A stretch of DNA of 64,000 bases from contig NZ_JAHBRX010000002.1 in assembly GCF_018398335.1 (NCBI RefSeq), positions 992,001-1,056,000 of the forward strand. The letters are read 5' to 3'. Origin of the DNA: Chelatococcus sp. HY11 (GTDB taxonomy: Bacteria > Pseudomonadota > Alphaproteobacteria > Rhizobiales > Beijerinckiaceae). Below, piece by piece: positions 17,588 to 26,453 of the stretch; position 1 is the first letter of the stretch; every line of letters begins with the position of its first letter. The position numbers were made by a program, and so were the translations under genes. The notes beneath the pieces were generated by a model. It was not told where the DNA came from. It did not search any database and saw only the letters and a program-made list of their open reading frames with translations.

Positions 17588-19870
17588 ATGCCTGATCGAG
17601 CCACCTATAAGCCATATAAGCAGCCTACAGGCGGGTGGGGCTCGGTCCGGTCGCTAGTCAAACATTCCACGCGCCAGGGGGCGGTCTCCAGCGCGGTGGG
17701 GCTCCTTCGTGACCACAATAAGACCGGGGGATATATGTGTACGAGCTGCGCATGGGCCAAGCCCGCGGAGCCGCACATCGCCGAGTTTTGCGAGAACGGT
17801 GCGAAGGCAACGTTCTGGGACTTGACCTCAAAGCGCACGACGCCGACTTTCTTTTCGACGCATACGGTGTCGCAACTACTCGATTGGACAGATCACGATC
17901 TGGAAAATCAGGGGCGGCTCACGCATCCCATGCGGTATGATCACGCGAGTGATAAATACGTCGAGGTCCCGTGGCAAGACGCTTTTTCAGACATCGGCGC
18001 GAGGCTGCGGGTTTACGAACCAAGAAACGTTATCTTCTATGCATCCGGGCGCGCTTCTCTCGAAACATCTTTCATGTATCAGCTTCTGGCTCGGCTTTAC
18101 GGCAACAACAACCTGCCGGACAGCTCCAACATGTGCCACGAGACAACCTCCGTGGCTCTGCCGCAAAGCATCGGAACCCCGGTCGGCACCGTGCTTCTGG
18201 AGGATTTCGCCCAGACGGACTGCATCCTCTCCTTCGGCCAAAACGTCGGGACGAATTCGCCGCGTCTGTTGCACACGCTGCAAGAAGTACGTGAGCGCCA
18301 AGTACCGATCGTGGTCTTCAACCCCTTGAGGGAGCGCGGCTGGGAGACGTTCGTCAATCCGCAGCGCCCAGGCCAGATGGTGGCGAACAAGCCCACGCTT
18401 ATTGCCACCCAGTATTATCAGCCCCGCGCTGGAAGCGACATTGCGGTCATGATGGGAATGGCGAAGTTTCTGTTTGCCTGGGATGACGAAGCCCAAACCT
18501 CAGGCATGGCCCGGATCCTGGACTCAGAGTTCATCGCGGCACACACGCATGGGTTCGCGGCCTTCGAGGCCGCTGTGCGCGCGTTGAGCTGGGACGAAAT
18601 TATCGAGGCCTCTGGTCTGACCCGGGACGCACTCCGGGAGGCCGCTGAGACCTATGCGAAGGCCCAATCCGTGATCGCCATCTACGGCATGGGCCTCACT
18701 CAGCACAAACTCGGCATCGACTCCGTGCAGATGCTGATTAACCTTCTCCTGATGCGCGGCAATATTGGACGCGCGGGCGCAGGGATCTGTCCCGTCCGCG
18801 GACACTCGAATGTTCAGGGCCAGCGTACTGTCGGCATCGCGGAAAAGGTGGAGCTGGTGCCGCTCGACATAATGGCGGAGCGTTACGGTTTTGAGCCTCC
18901 GCGCGAAGACGGGATGAACACGGTGGAGGCCTGCGAGGCGATCGTCGCCGGCACTGTCAGGGCCTTCATTGGGCTCGGCGGCAATTTCGTGCGCGCCATT
19001 CCCGAGCGCGCCCTCATGGAGGAGAAATGGCGTGGCCTCGATCTGTCGGTGCAGGTGGCGACCAAGCTCAACCGCACCCATCTCATCACGGCGCGCACCT
19101 CCTACATATTCCCGACGCTTGTGCGTTCGGAAATAGACGAGCAGGCGACTGGTCCCCAGATCGTGACGATGGAGGATTCGACCACTTGCATCCACGCGTC
19201 CCGAGGCATCCATAGGCCGGCGAGCGAGAATCTTCTTTCAGAACCGCGGATCGTGGCTGAGATCGCCAAGGCGGCCCTTCCGCCCACGCCGCAAGTGCCT
19301 TGGGACGAGTGGGTCGGCAATTACGCCCTGGTGCGCGACGAGATCGCAGCAGTCTTCCCGGACGATTTCCACGACTTCAATCAAAGGCTCGATTTGCCGG
19401 GAGGGTTTCCGCGGCCGATCGGGGCACGCGATCGCCGATGGGATACGAACACTGGGAAAGCGAATTTCAAGCTCCCGAGAGCCCTGCACGCCAGCTTCGA
19501 CACAGGCGATGATCCCAGCGTGATGAGGTTGATCACCCTGCGCTCGAATGACCAGTTCAACACCACGATCTATGGGCATACCGATCGTTTGCGGGGCATC
19601 TACCACTCGCGCATGATCGTCATGATGAATGCAAAGGACAGGGAGCGCTTCGGCATCGCAAAGGATGGCACAGCTCGTCTGATGACCGCTGCTGATGATG
19701 GGATCGAACGCAGTGTCGGCGGGCTGCAAGTAATCGACTATGATATCCCTGAGGGTACGATCGCCGCATACTATCCCGAGTGCAACCCCCTTATACCCCT
19801 TTGGCAATTCGCCGAGGAGAGCAAGACCCCGGCCGCGAAATCGGTGCCGGTCCGGGTCACACCGGAGTAA
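17588..19870 (+). CDS. FdhF/YdeP-family molybdopterin oxidoreductase, formate dehydrogenase-like
   Basis: A 760-residue molybdenum enzyme of the FdhF/YdeP family, nearly identical in length to E. coli YdeP. The ATG at 17588 is picked because AAGGAGGG lies seven bases upstream; the frame is open 75 bases further. Near the N-terminus are C51-x2-C54 and C68 (YMCTSCAW, EFCENG), probable iron-sulfur ligands. SNMCHETTSVA (C183-H184) matches the Sec/Cys-His pair at the molybdenum of formate dehydrogenase H, so Cys is the metal ligand. The C-terminal molybdopterin-binding domain follows (RSNDQFNTTIYGH). An FNT channel gene directly downstream supports formate as substrate. Activity of this family is often unproven. 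Confidence 0.82.
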   Translation: MPDRATYKPYKQPTGGWGSVRSLVKHSTRQGAVSSAVGLLRDHNKTGGYMCTSCAWAKPAEPHIAEFCENGAKATFWDLTSKRTTPTFFSTHTVSQLLDWTDHDLENQGRLTHPMRYDHASDKYVEVPWQDAFSDIGARLRVYEPRNVIFYASGRASLETSFMYQLLARLYGNNNLPDSSNMCHETTSVALPQSIGTPVGTVLLEDFAQTDCILSFGQNVGTNSPRLLHTLQEVRERQVPIVVFNPLRERGWETFVNPQRPGQMVANKPTLIATQYYQPRAGSDIAVMMGMAKFLFAWDDEAQTSGMARILDSEFIAAHTHGFAAFEAAVRALSWDEIIEASGLTRDALREAAETYAKAQSVIAIYGMGLTQHKLGIDSVQMLINLLLMRGNIGRAGAGICPVRGHSNVQGQRTVGIAEKVELVPLDIMAERYGFEPPREDGMNTVEACEAIVAGTVRAFIGLGGNFVRAIPERALMEEKWRGLDLSVQVATKLNRTHLITARTSYIFPTLVRSEIDEQATGPQIVTMEDSTTCIHASRGIHRPASENLLSEPRIVAEIAKAALPPTPQVPWDEWVGNYALVRDEIAAVFPDDFHDFNQRLDLPGGFPRPIGARDRRWDTNTGKANFKLPRALHASFDTGDDPSVMRLITLRSNDQFNTTIYGHTDRLRGIYHSRMIVMMNAKDRERFGIAKDGTARLMTAADDGIERSVGGLQVIDYDIPEGTIAAYYPECNPLIPLWQFAEESKTPAAKSVPVRVTPE

Positions 19871-19877
19871 GGTCCCG

Positions 19878-20696
19878 ATGGCTGAGGAGAACACATTTCC
19901 CCAACCGCCGGAACTGACCGAGACCGTCTTCGCGGCACTCGATGACAAGGCGAAGCTTCCAGGCGCCGCTATGGTAGTGCTTGGCATACTCGCCGGCGTA
20001 TACATCGGATTCGGCGGCCTCGTCGCCACAGTCGCGCTCGCCGGAGCCAATAGCCTACCTTATGGCGCAGCGCAGCTCATGGCGGGCGTGGCCTTTTCTG
20101 TCGGTCTAGCACTTGTCCTCATTGCGGGCGCTGAGCTATTCACCGGCAATACGCTGATGGCTGGGTCGATCGCTACCGGCCGCCTTCCGGTGCGTGTGGT
20201 ACTGCGCGCCCTTTGCATCGTTTATATTGCGAATTTTCTCGGTTCCATACTGCTTGCCGCCGCTGCTTTTCTCGCAGGATTGCAAGAAGCTGGCGATGGC
20301 GCCGTCGGCCGGGCTGCGCTCGAACTGGCTGCGGCGAAGCTCGACAAATCCTTCGCAACGGCTTTCGCCAGCGGCGTCCTTGCCAACATGCTCGTGTGCT
20401 TGGCAGTCTGGATGGCCTATGCGGGCAAGTCGGTAACGGACAAGATTGTTGGCCTCGTCATGCCCATAACCGCCTTCGTTGCCGCCGGACTGGAGCATTC
20501 CGTGGCCAACATGTATCTCCTGCCCTACGCCTTCTTCGTCCAGGCCGCTGCCGCAGACGTCACGCCATCCGTCGCGTTCACCGGAATCGCGGGAAATCTC
20601 GTCCCGGCCACGCTCGGAAATATCCTTGGCGGCTCGCTAGTCGCGGGCGCGTACGGCTATGTCAACGGACGGCCAAAGCACTCCGAGGCAGAATAA
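19878..20696 (+). CDS. FNT-family formate/nitrite channel
   Basis: A 272-residue six-helix inner-membrane channel. Family marks are GAELFTGN after the second helix and LEHSVANM, whose His corresponds to the conserved His of FocA/NirC. The ATG at 19878 lies seven bases after the molybdoenzyme stop, so both are co-transcribed. Association with a formate-dehydrogenase-like gene points to formate rather than nitrite. It may move formate in, or release that made by PurU. Confidence 0.88.
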   Translation: MAEENTFPQPPELTETVFAALDDKAKLPGAAMVVLGILAGVYIGFGGLVATVALAGANSLPYGAAQLMAGVAFSVGLALVLIAGAELFTGNTLMAGSIATGRLPVRVVLRALCIVYIANFLGSILLAAAAFLAGLQEAGDGAVGRAALELAAAKLDKSFATAFASGVLANMLVCLAVWMAYAGKSVTDKIVGLVMPITAFVAAGLEHSVANMYLLPYAFFVQAAAADVTPSVAFTGIAGNLVPATLGNILGGSLVAGAYGYVNGRPKHSEAE

Positions 20697-20878
20697 TGCA
20701 TAATGATTGTCAAAATGCGCATCGTGGTGGCTGCGTGACAGAGATCGAGACTGGCAGCTAAGGCTTGCGGAGAGACCGGTCCGGAGCGCCAGAATGCCCC
20801 GCGTCAGCGGCGCGGAGCGAAATCAGGCAACACGCGTTTGTGGGCGTTGCTACGAGAAGTGAGAAGCGGAGGACATTG

Positions 20879-21607
20879 ATGACGGAGGTGTACTGCGGGC
20901 CTGCCGTTACGCCTGAGTCGCTGATTCGCGCATGGAATCTCGATTTCATGGTAATTGTTCTGTCGCTCTCGTTGATTGCCGCCTTTTCCCGGACCGGACA
21001 ATCTTGGAAAAACTGGCCATTATGGACGGGGGTTTTTCTCATTGTCCTTTTGTTCATGTCGCCTTTGTGTACGCTGACCGTGTCGCTTTTTTCCGCCCGG
21101 GCTGCCCATCATGTGGCGCTGATCGGTGTCGTTGCTCCGCTTCTGGCCTTGAGTTTTCCTGAAGGTGGACACACGCGTCGGCACGTGCCGCTGGCGTTGC
21201 TCGTCACCCTCCATGCTGGCATTCTTTGGTTGTGGCATGCTCCGGCGGTCTACGATATCGCGATCCGCGGCGCTCTCCCTTACTGGGTTATGCAACTGAG
21301 CCTTCTCGGCAGCGCTTTCGTCATGTGGCGCCGCATCCTGGCCCCGGGGATGGAGACGGGCCCCGCAATCCTCGCGCTCCTCGCAACGGTTATTCAGATG
21401 GGAATGCTGGGTGCATTGCTGACCTTCGCGCGGGCTCCGCTCTATGAGGCTCATCACGCGACAACGTTCGCCTTCGGCTTGTCGCCACGCGCGGACCAGC
21501 AATTGGCAGGCCTCATCATGTGGGTTCCCGCCGCCCTGCCCTACATGCTCGCGGCGATGGTCATGCTCTTCTCCCGCTTCGAGCGGTGGACGCAGGTGCG
21601 ACGCTGA
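20879..21607 (+). CDS. CtaG-like caa3-type oxidase assembly membrane protein
   Basis: A 242-residue multi-helix protein of the COG3336 family (CtaG of caa3-type oxidases). The ATG at 20879 is preceded by GCGGAGGA. Features include paired His in helices (FSARAAHHVALIG, LWHAPAVYD) and LAGLIMWVPAALPYM near the end. It is thought to help copper loading or assembly of cytochrome oxidase in the membrane. It is followed, with a TGATG overlap, by a CopD-like protein and then the oxidase genes, which fits this role. Confidence 0.8.
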   Translation: MTEVYCGPAVTPESLIRAWNLDFMVIVLSLSLIAAFSRTGQSWKNWPLWTGVFLIVLLFMSPLCTLTVSLFSARAAHHVALIGVVAPLLALSFPEGGHTRRHVPLALLVTLHAGILWLWHAPAVYDIAIRGALPYWVMQLSLLGSAFVMWRRILAPGMETGPAILALLATVIQMGMLGALLTFARAPLYEAHHATTFAFGLSPRADQQLAGLIMWVPAALPYMLAAMVMLFSRFERWTQVRR

Positions 21608-22101
21608 TGATCTGGTTGAAGTCTGTTCATATAGCGGCGATCGCGATCTGGGGGGCGGTGATGATCTGCCTGCCAAGCCTCTATGTTCAGCGTGCTCATG
21701 TCGCAAACAAGGCGTCGCTGCACAGATTGCAGGCCATGGTTCGCTTTCTTTACGTCGCCATCGCTTCGCCCAGCGCCTTCATCGCGATCGGCAGCGGTAC
21801 GGTGCTGATCTTCCTACGTCGGTCATTCGAGCCGTGGTTTTCTCTGAAGCTCGCCTTCGTCGGCGCGCTTGTTGCCCTCCATATCCTCAACGGTCTCGTG
21901 ATCATTCGCCTTTTTGAGGCCGGCAACGTCTATCCTGTCTGGCGATTCATGGCGGTCACAGTGCTGACGTTGCTTATCGTCGCCGCGATCCTTGTCGCAG
22001 TCCTGGCCAAACCCGCAATTCCGGATTTCTTGCCCCATGCCTTGACGGAGCCCGGTGCGCTACGCCGGATTGTCGAGGGCCTCAGTCCTTTTCGGAAATG
22101 A
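21607..22101 (+). CDS. CopD-like membrane protein
   Basis: A 164-residue, four-helix membrane protein that begins MIWLKSVHIAAIAIWGAVM. The His in the first helix, WFSLKLAFVGALVALHILNG and length resemble CopD/HemJ-like proteins. The ATG overlaps the preceding stop (TGATG), so translation is coupled to the CtaG-like gene. A part in copper or haem handling for the oxidase is inferred from context. Its last 20 bases overlap the end of the convergent DUF2231 gene. Confidence 0.68.
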   Translation: MIWLKSVHIAAIAIWGAVMICLPSLYVQRAHVANKASLHRLQAMVRFLYVAIASPSAFIAIGSGTVLIFLRRSFEPWFSLKLAFVGALVALHILNGLVIIRLFEAGNVYPVWRFMAVTVLTLLIVAAILVAVLAKPAIPDFLPHALTEPGALRRIVEGLSPFRK

Positions 22102-22585
22102 TGAGCCCGACACCGTGATCGAAGACCAGCTTGCCACCATGCCAACCTGCCAGCCCGGTGAAGATGCTCGCCAGCAGCGACAGCATCAGACCATGCGGCA
22201 GCACGGCGGCCTCGTCGGCAAGGCGCAGGCCCCAGTTCATTCCGGCGATCGCTATCAGCATCATGCCGGCGATGGCGTGGGTCCAACTTGCCACGCGGAT
22301 GCGGATGCCACGCACGAGAAGCAGTTCGGCGGTGCCGATGAGGCCGGCGCCAACACCCGCAATGAAGGCGAGGCCCGCCGACCACAAACCCGCACGCACC
22401 CAGAATGGATCAGCGCTCCACCAGTACACAATATCACAGCCCAGCGTCGCGATGACGAAGGCGATAGGGAAATGTACGCTCATCGCGTGAAGCGGATGGC
22501 CAGCGACGGCCACGGCGGATTCAACAGGTTCTTTCGCCACTTCCCGGATGACGGGGTTATGGGCGCTGGGATCGGTCTCGCTCAT
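22082..22585 (-). CDS. DUF2231 membrane protein
   Basis: A 167-residue protein with four membrane segments. HPLHAMSVHFPIAFVI (about 30-45) is the DUF2231 signature, with conserved His in or near the first helix, and W-THA in the third. The function of this family is unknown, though it often occurs with redox membrane proteins. It is the only minus-strand gene inside the oxidase cluster and its start overlaps the proposed start of the subunit II gene. Confidence 0.8.
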   Translation of the reverse strand: MSETDPSAHNPVIREVAKEPVESAVAVAGHPLHAMSVHFPIAFVIATLGCDIVYWWSADPFWVRAGLWSAGLAFIAGVGAGLIGTAELLLVRGIRIRVASWTHAIAGMMLIAIAGMNWGLRLADEAAVLPHGLMLSLLASIFTGLAGWHGGKLVFDHGVGLIISEKD

Positions 22586-23299
22586 GAACAGCCTCGCATT
22601 TCAGGACAAAGCTCGCGGCGCGCGCGCAGGTTCCCACCTTTCGCCAAGCTTGCTCCGCTCATTTGTCTATCCGGCTGTGCCGGTCCGTTTTCCACGCTCG
22701 AGCCCGAGGGGCCCGCGGCGCGTGGCGCCGCGACGCTCTGGTGGATCATGCTGGGCTCGGGTGTGGCGATCTTCATGGCCGTTTGGTTCGTTCTCGTCTT
22801 GGCGTTGCTGCGGCCAGGCGCCTTGCGGCGTTTCGGGACACGGCGGACCATTCTTTGGGGCGGGCTCATTGTTCCCACGTTCATCCTCACGGCACTGGTG
22901 GTGGCCGCCCTGGCGCTGGGCGAGCGACTGCTCGCGCTTCCCCGGGAAGACATGCCGCCACGTATCGAGGTCGTCGCGCGCCAATGGTCGTGGGAGTTCC
23001 GCTATCCTGACGGGACGGTGGGCGAAGGCTTGTTGCGTATGCCGGCCGGCCAAGACGTGGATTTCGTGGTAACCAGCGAGGATGTGATCCATTCCTTCTG
23101 GATTCCAAGACTCGGCGGCAAGATCGACGCCATTCCCGGCCACAGGAACATAATTCGGCTGCGGGCCGACCGGCCTGGCGTGTTTGGGGGCATTTGCGCG
23201 GAATATTGCGGCATCGGTCACGCGATCATGCCCTTCACTGTCGAGGCCTATGAAACTCGGCCAAACACACCGCCGGGATCGGCAGGAAACGGATCATGA
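22559..23299 (+). CDS. ctaC: Cytochrome c oxidase subunit II
   Basis: About 246 residues. A lipoprotein signal ends in LICLSGC (Cys about 40), then two membrane helices (about 60-85 and 98-120) and a cupredoxin domain. The CuA ligands are all present: H178 (DVIHSFW) and C213, C217, H221 and M224 in CAEYCGIGHAIM. It takes electrons from cytochrome c on the periplasmic side. The start is uncertain: 22559 is the nearest in-frame ATG to the signal sequence but it lies within the start of the divergent DUF2231 gene. It overlaps the subunit I gene by four bases. Confidence 0.88.
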   Translation: MGAGIGLAHEQPRISGQSSRRARRFPPFAKLAPLICLSGCAGPFSTLEPEGPAARGAATLWWIMLGSGVAIFMAVWFVLVLALLRPGALRRFGTRRTILWGGLIVPTFILTALVVAALALGERLLALPREDMPPRIEVVARQWSWEFRYPDGTVGEGLLRMPAGQDVDFVVTSEDVIHSFWIPRLGGKIDAIPGHRNIIRLRADRPGVFGGICAEYCGIGHAIMPFTVEAYETRPNTPPGSAGNGS

Positions 23300-25821
23300 A
23301 AGACGTGACAGCGCGATCCAATCCGCTTCGGCTGCACCGGGAGCTGGCGGCAATCTGGGACACGCCGCCGGGCTGGGCGCGCCTGTCGGCTGTCAACCAC
23401 ACGGTGCTGGGACGGCGCTTCATCATAGCGGCCTTCGTGTTCTTTGCCATCGGCGGACTGCTCGCGATGCTGATCCGCGTGCAGCTCGCAACCCCGGCGG
23501 CAGCTTTCGTGGGGCCGGACCTATACAGGCAATTTTTCACCATGCACGGCACGGTGATGATGTTCCTGTTCGCTATTCCGATGTTCGAGGGATTTGCAAT
23601 CTACTTGTTGCCGAAGATTCTCGGAGCGCGCGATCTCGCCTTTCCGCGCCTGTCTGCTTATGGGTTCTGGTGCTATATATTCGGTGGCTCGATTCTGATC
23701 TGCGCGATGCTGGCAGGCGTGGCCCCCGACAGTGGCTGGTTTATGTATACGCCGCTGTCATCGTCGGTCTACACACCCGGCATCAACGCCGACGTTTGGC
23801 TCCTGGGCATCACCTTCGTCGAGATCTCGGCCCTATCGGCGGCAATCGAGATCATCGTCTCGATTTTGAAGTTGCGAGCACCGGGGATGAGCCTCGATCG
23901 TATGCCGATCATGGCTTGGTATCTCCTCATCACGGCGCTGATGATGCTGTTCGGGTTCCCACCGCTCATCCTTGGCTCGATCCTGCTCGAACTGGAGCGC
24001 GCCTTCGATCTGCCTTTCTTCGATCCCACGCGCGGCGGGGATCCGCTGCTGTGGCAACATCTCTTCTGGCTGTTCGGGCATCCCGAAGTCTACATCATCT
24101 TCCTGCCGGCGATGGGTGCGGTGTCGATGATGATTCCAACCTTTGCGCGCCATGAGCTGGTCGGCTACCGCGCCATCGTCGTCGCGGTGGTCGCGGTTGC
24201 TTTCTTGTCCTTCGGTCTCTGGGTTCACCACATGTTCACCGTGGGCATCCCGCATCTTGCGCTTGCCTTCTTTTCCGCCGCGAGCGGTCTGGTCGCGATA
24301 CCAACGGCCGTGCAGATCTTTGCCTGGGTTGCGACGCTGGCGGAGGGGCGCAGGATCCGGCTAGACGTCCCGATGCTTTATCTCGGCGGCTTCCTGGCTA
24401 TCTTCGTCATCGGCGGGCTTACCGGCGTTATGCTCGCGATGGTGCCATTCAACTGGCAGGCCCATGACACCCATTTCGTCGTCGCTCACCTCCATTATGT
24501 GCTGGTCGGCGGCTTCGTCTTTCCGATGATGGCCGCCACCTATTACTGGCTGCCGCATTTCACCGGCCGCATGAGTGACCACAGGCTATCGGTGCCAGCC
24601 TTTTGGCTGATCTTTATAGGCTTCAATCTCACCTTCTTTTTGATGCACCTGACAGGCCTCCGCGGTATGCCACGCCGGCTGGATGCCTACCCGCCCGATG
24701 TCGGCTGGAACTGGCTTAACCTGCTCTCCTCCGTTGGCGGCTTCATCATGGCGGCGGGCTTCGCGCTGTTCGTGGTCGACCTGATCGTACAGGTCCGATT
24801 CGGCACCGGGTTTCGCCGCAATCCCTGGCAGGCGAGAACGGCGGAATGGGCTATGGCTACTCCCCCGCCTTCCTATGCCTTCGCTTCGCTGCCGCAGATC
24901 AGCGACCGCGCCGACAGGCTCGATCCCGGTCGCCTCGGCGCCGAACTAGCCGGAGGCAGGGGTTATCTTGGCTCAACGCGCAATGGCTGGATGGAGACGC
25001 TGGGTGTCGACCTCGGCTCGGGACGCATCGAATCCGTCATAGTGTTGCCGAGGCAAAGCTACAGGCCGCTGATCAGTGGTCTGCTGACCTGCGGCTTCGT
25101 GCTGTGTCTTCTCTTCAAGATCTATATCGCTTCACTGGTTTTCTTCGGCTTATGCATTGCCTCCCTCCTGGCATGGTCCCAGGGCATCGGCATGAGAACC
25201 GATGCTTTGGATATCCCGATCGGGAGGGGCAAGGACGCGCCCGTCCATTGGCAAACGGCGCAGCCACCATCCTGGTGGGCCATGATTTTCACCATTGCAG
25301 CCGAGGCGACACTGTTTGGATCGCTCCTCTTTGGCGGGCTTTTCCTCTGGCTTGTTGCGCCCAATTGGCCGCCACCCGATGCGGCTTCGATCCAGGCTGC
25401 ACCTGCGTTCTGGGCCGCGGCCGCGCTGGTCGCGGGCGCCGTCGGCGGGCGATTAGCCGTCCGACGCCTCGGCGCAGCGGCGTCGCCCGCGATGTGGCTT
25501 ATCTTTGCCCTCTCGGCCGATCTTGTAGCAGCGTTTACCTTCGGTTGGATGGCCTCGCTCATCTCTGACCCGACCCGTCACGCACAGGGGGCCTTTCTTT
25601 TTGTCCTGGTCGTCCATTCCGGTCTGCGTGTCAGCCTGAGTGCGGTTTTCGCGGCATTCGGTCTTTGGCGATGGCACGCAGGATATGTTTCGCGCGTCCG
25701 TAGTCTCGATCTGAGGATCGGGCGTGCGTGGCACGCCTACGCCGCGATCTCCGGGCTTATCGCGCTGGCGGCCGGCTGGCTGTTCTCAATGCCCATTGAA
25801 CCAATGGTGCAGGGTCCATGA
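23296..25821 (+). CDS. Cytochrome c oxidase subunit I-III fusion
   Basis: An 841-residue fusion. Residues about 30-520 are subunit I of an A-type haem-copper oxidase: H84 (FTMHGTVMM) and H400 for the low-spin haem, H262 with cross-linked Y266 (GHPEVY, carrying the proton-channel Glu 264), H311-H312 for CuB, and H398 for haem a3. Residues about 640-835 look like subunit III (PSWWAMIFTIAAEATLFGSL). Such fusions occur in some caa3/SoxM-like operons. It reduces oxygen to water and pumps protons. ATGA overlaps link it to both neighbours. Confidence 0.92.
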   Translation: MKDVTARSNPLRLHRELAAIWDTPPGWARLSAVNHTVLGRRFIIAAFVFFAIGGLLAMLIRVQLATPAAAFVGPDLYRQFFTMHGTVMMFLFAIPMFEGFAIYLLPKILGARDLAFPRLSAYGFWCYIFGGSILICAMLAGVAPDSGWFMYTPLSSSVYTPGINADVWLLGITFVEISALSAAIEIIVSILKLRAPGMSLDRMPIMAWYLLITALMMLFGFPPLILGSILLELERAFDLPFFDPTRGGDPLLWQHLFWLFGHPEVYIIFLPAMGAVSMMIPTFARHELVGYRAIVVAVVAVAFLSFGLWVHHMFTVGIPHLALAFFSAASGLVAIPTAVQIFAWVATLAEGRRIRLDVPMLYLGGFLAIFVIGGLTGVMLAMVPFNWQAHDTHFVVAHLHYVLVGGFVFPMMAATYYWLPHFTGRMSDHRLSVPAFWLIFIGFNLTFFLMHLTGLRGMPRRLDAYPPDVGWNWLNLLSSVGGFIMAAGFALFVVDLIVQVRFGTGFRRNPWQARTAEWAMATPPPSYAFASLPQISDRADRLDPGRLGAELAGGRGYLGSTRNGWMETLGVDLGSGRIESVIVLPRQSYRPLISGLLTCGFVLCLLFKIYIASLVFFGLCIASLLAWSQGIGMRTDALDIPIGRGKDAPVHWQTAQPPSWWAMIFTIAAEATLFGSLLFGGLFLWLVAPNWPPPDAASIQAAPAFWAAAALVAGAVGGRLAVRRLGAAASPAMWLIFALSADLVAAFTFGWMASLISDPTRHAQGAFLFVLVVHSGLRVSLSAVFAAFGLWRWHAGYVSRVRSLDLRIGRAWHAYAAISGLIALAAGWLFSMPIEPMVQGP

Positions 25822-26141
25822 ACGGGCGAGCGCTTCTGATGCTCGGGGCCGGCTTTACCCTATGGGCCGTGGTCTTTGTTGCACTCTACGCCATGTTATC
25901 GGTCGGCTGCCGCTTGGGCTGGGATCACGTTGAACTTGCTGGAAGCGTGACGCTGCAGCGCGCGCAGCTCATCGCAATTTTCCTCGTCGGCCTGGTCGCC
26001 AGTCTTGCGCTGACGATGGTCGTCAGCGGCCCTGGTCAAGCTTCCACACTGCGTTCCGCCGCCAGATGGTCGACACTCGCTGCGACCGTCGCTCTGCTCT
26101 TGGTGTTTGCCCCGGTCTTCGCACTGTCGACATGCTATTGA
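25818..26141 (+). CDS. Small membrane protein of the oxidase operon
   Basis: A 107-residue protein with three predicted membrane segments (about 5-28, 51-70 and 84-104). I do not recognise a family. The ATG overlaps the stop of the subunit I-III gene (ATGA), so it is translated with the oxidase and may be a small accessory subunit, in the place where subunit IV often sits. An IS66 remnant begins directly after its stop. Confidence 0.65.
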   Translation: MNGRALLMLGAGFTLWAVVFVALYAMLSVGCRLGWDHVELAGSVTLQRAQLIAIFLVGLVASLALTMVVSGPGQASTLRSAARWSTLAATVALLLVFAPVFALSTCY

Positions 26142-26405
26142 ACGTTCAGCAAGCCGAAGGCTGTGCAGGCGGGCCAGTGCTTCTGCCCAATTCCACGGAG
26201 CAATTGCGCGAGCCTGATGATCGAGCTGTCGGCGATACGAGGGAGCACGCCGGCGAGCCACGCTTGTGGATCGATGTCATTGAGCTTGGCGCTCATAATC
26301 GGCGTCGCCATGAAGGCGGGATCAGCGCCACGATGGGAGCCGGCAAAAAGCTATGCCCTCCTGCCGAGAGCGAAGCCGCGCAGCGCCCATGCCGCCGGTC
26401 GCCGA
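26142..26405 (-). pseudogene. IS66-family transposase (tnpC) C-terminal remnant
   Basis: No intact gene lies here. Read on the minus strand, one frame gives ALRGFALGRRA, a stop where a Trp is expected, LFAGSHRGAD, and then AKLNDIDPQAWLAGVLPRIA, which is the hallmark C-terminus of IS66 TnpC proteins. The terminal PWNW of that family is also present (26187-26198) but in a different frame, so there is at least one frameshift besides the stop. No inverted repeats or tnpA/tnpB genes are seen. It is a fossil between the oxidase cluster and the Ugp-like operon. Confidence 0.75.
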
Positions 26406-26453
26406 TTTACGATCCGACGCTGCGCCCGATTAGCCGTGACATCGGCAGATGGC

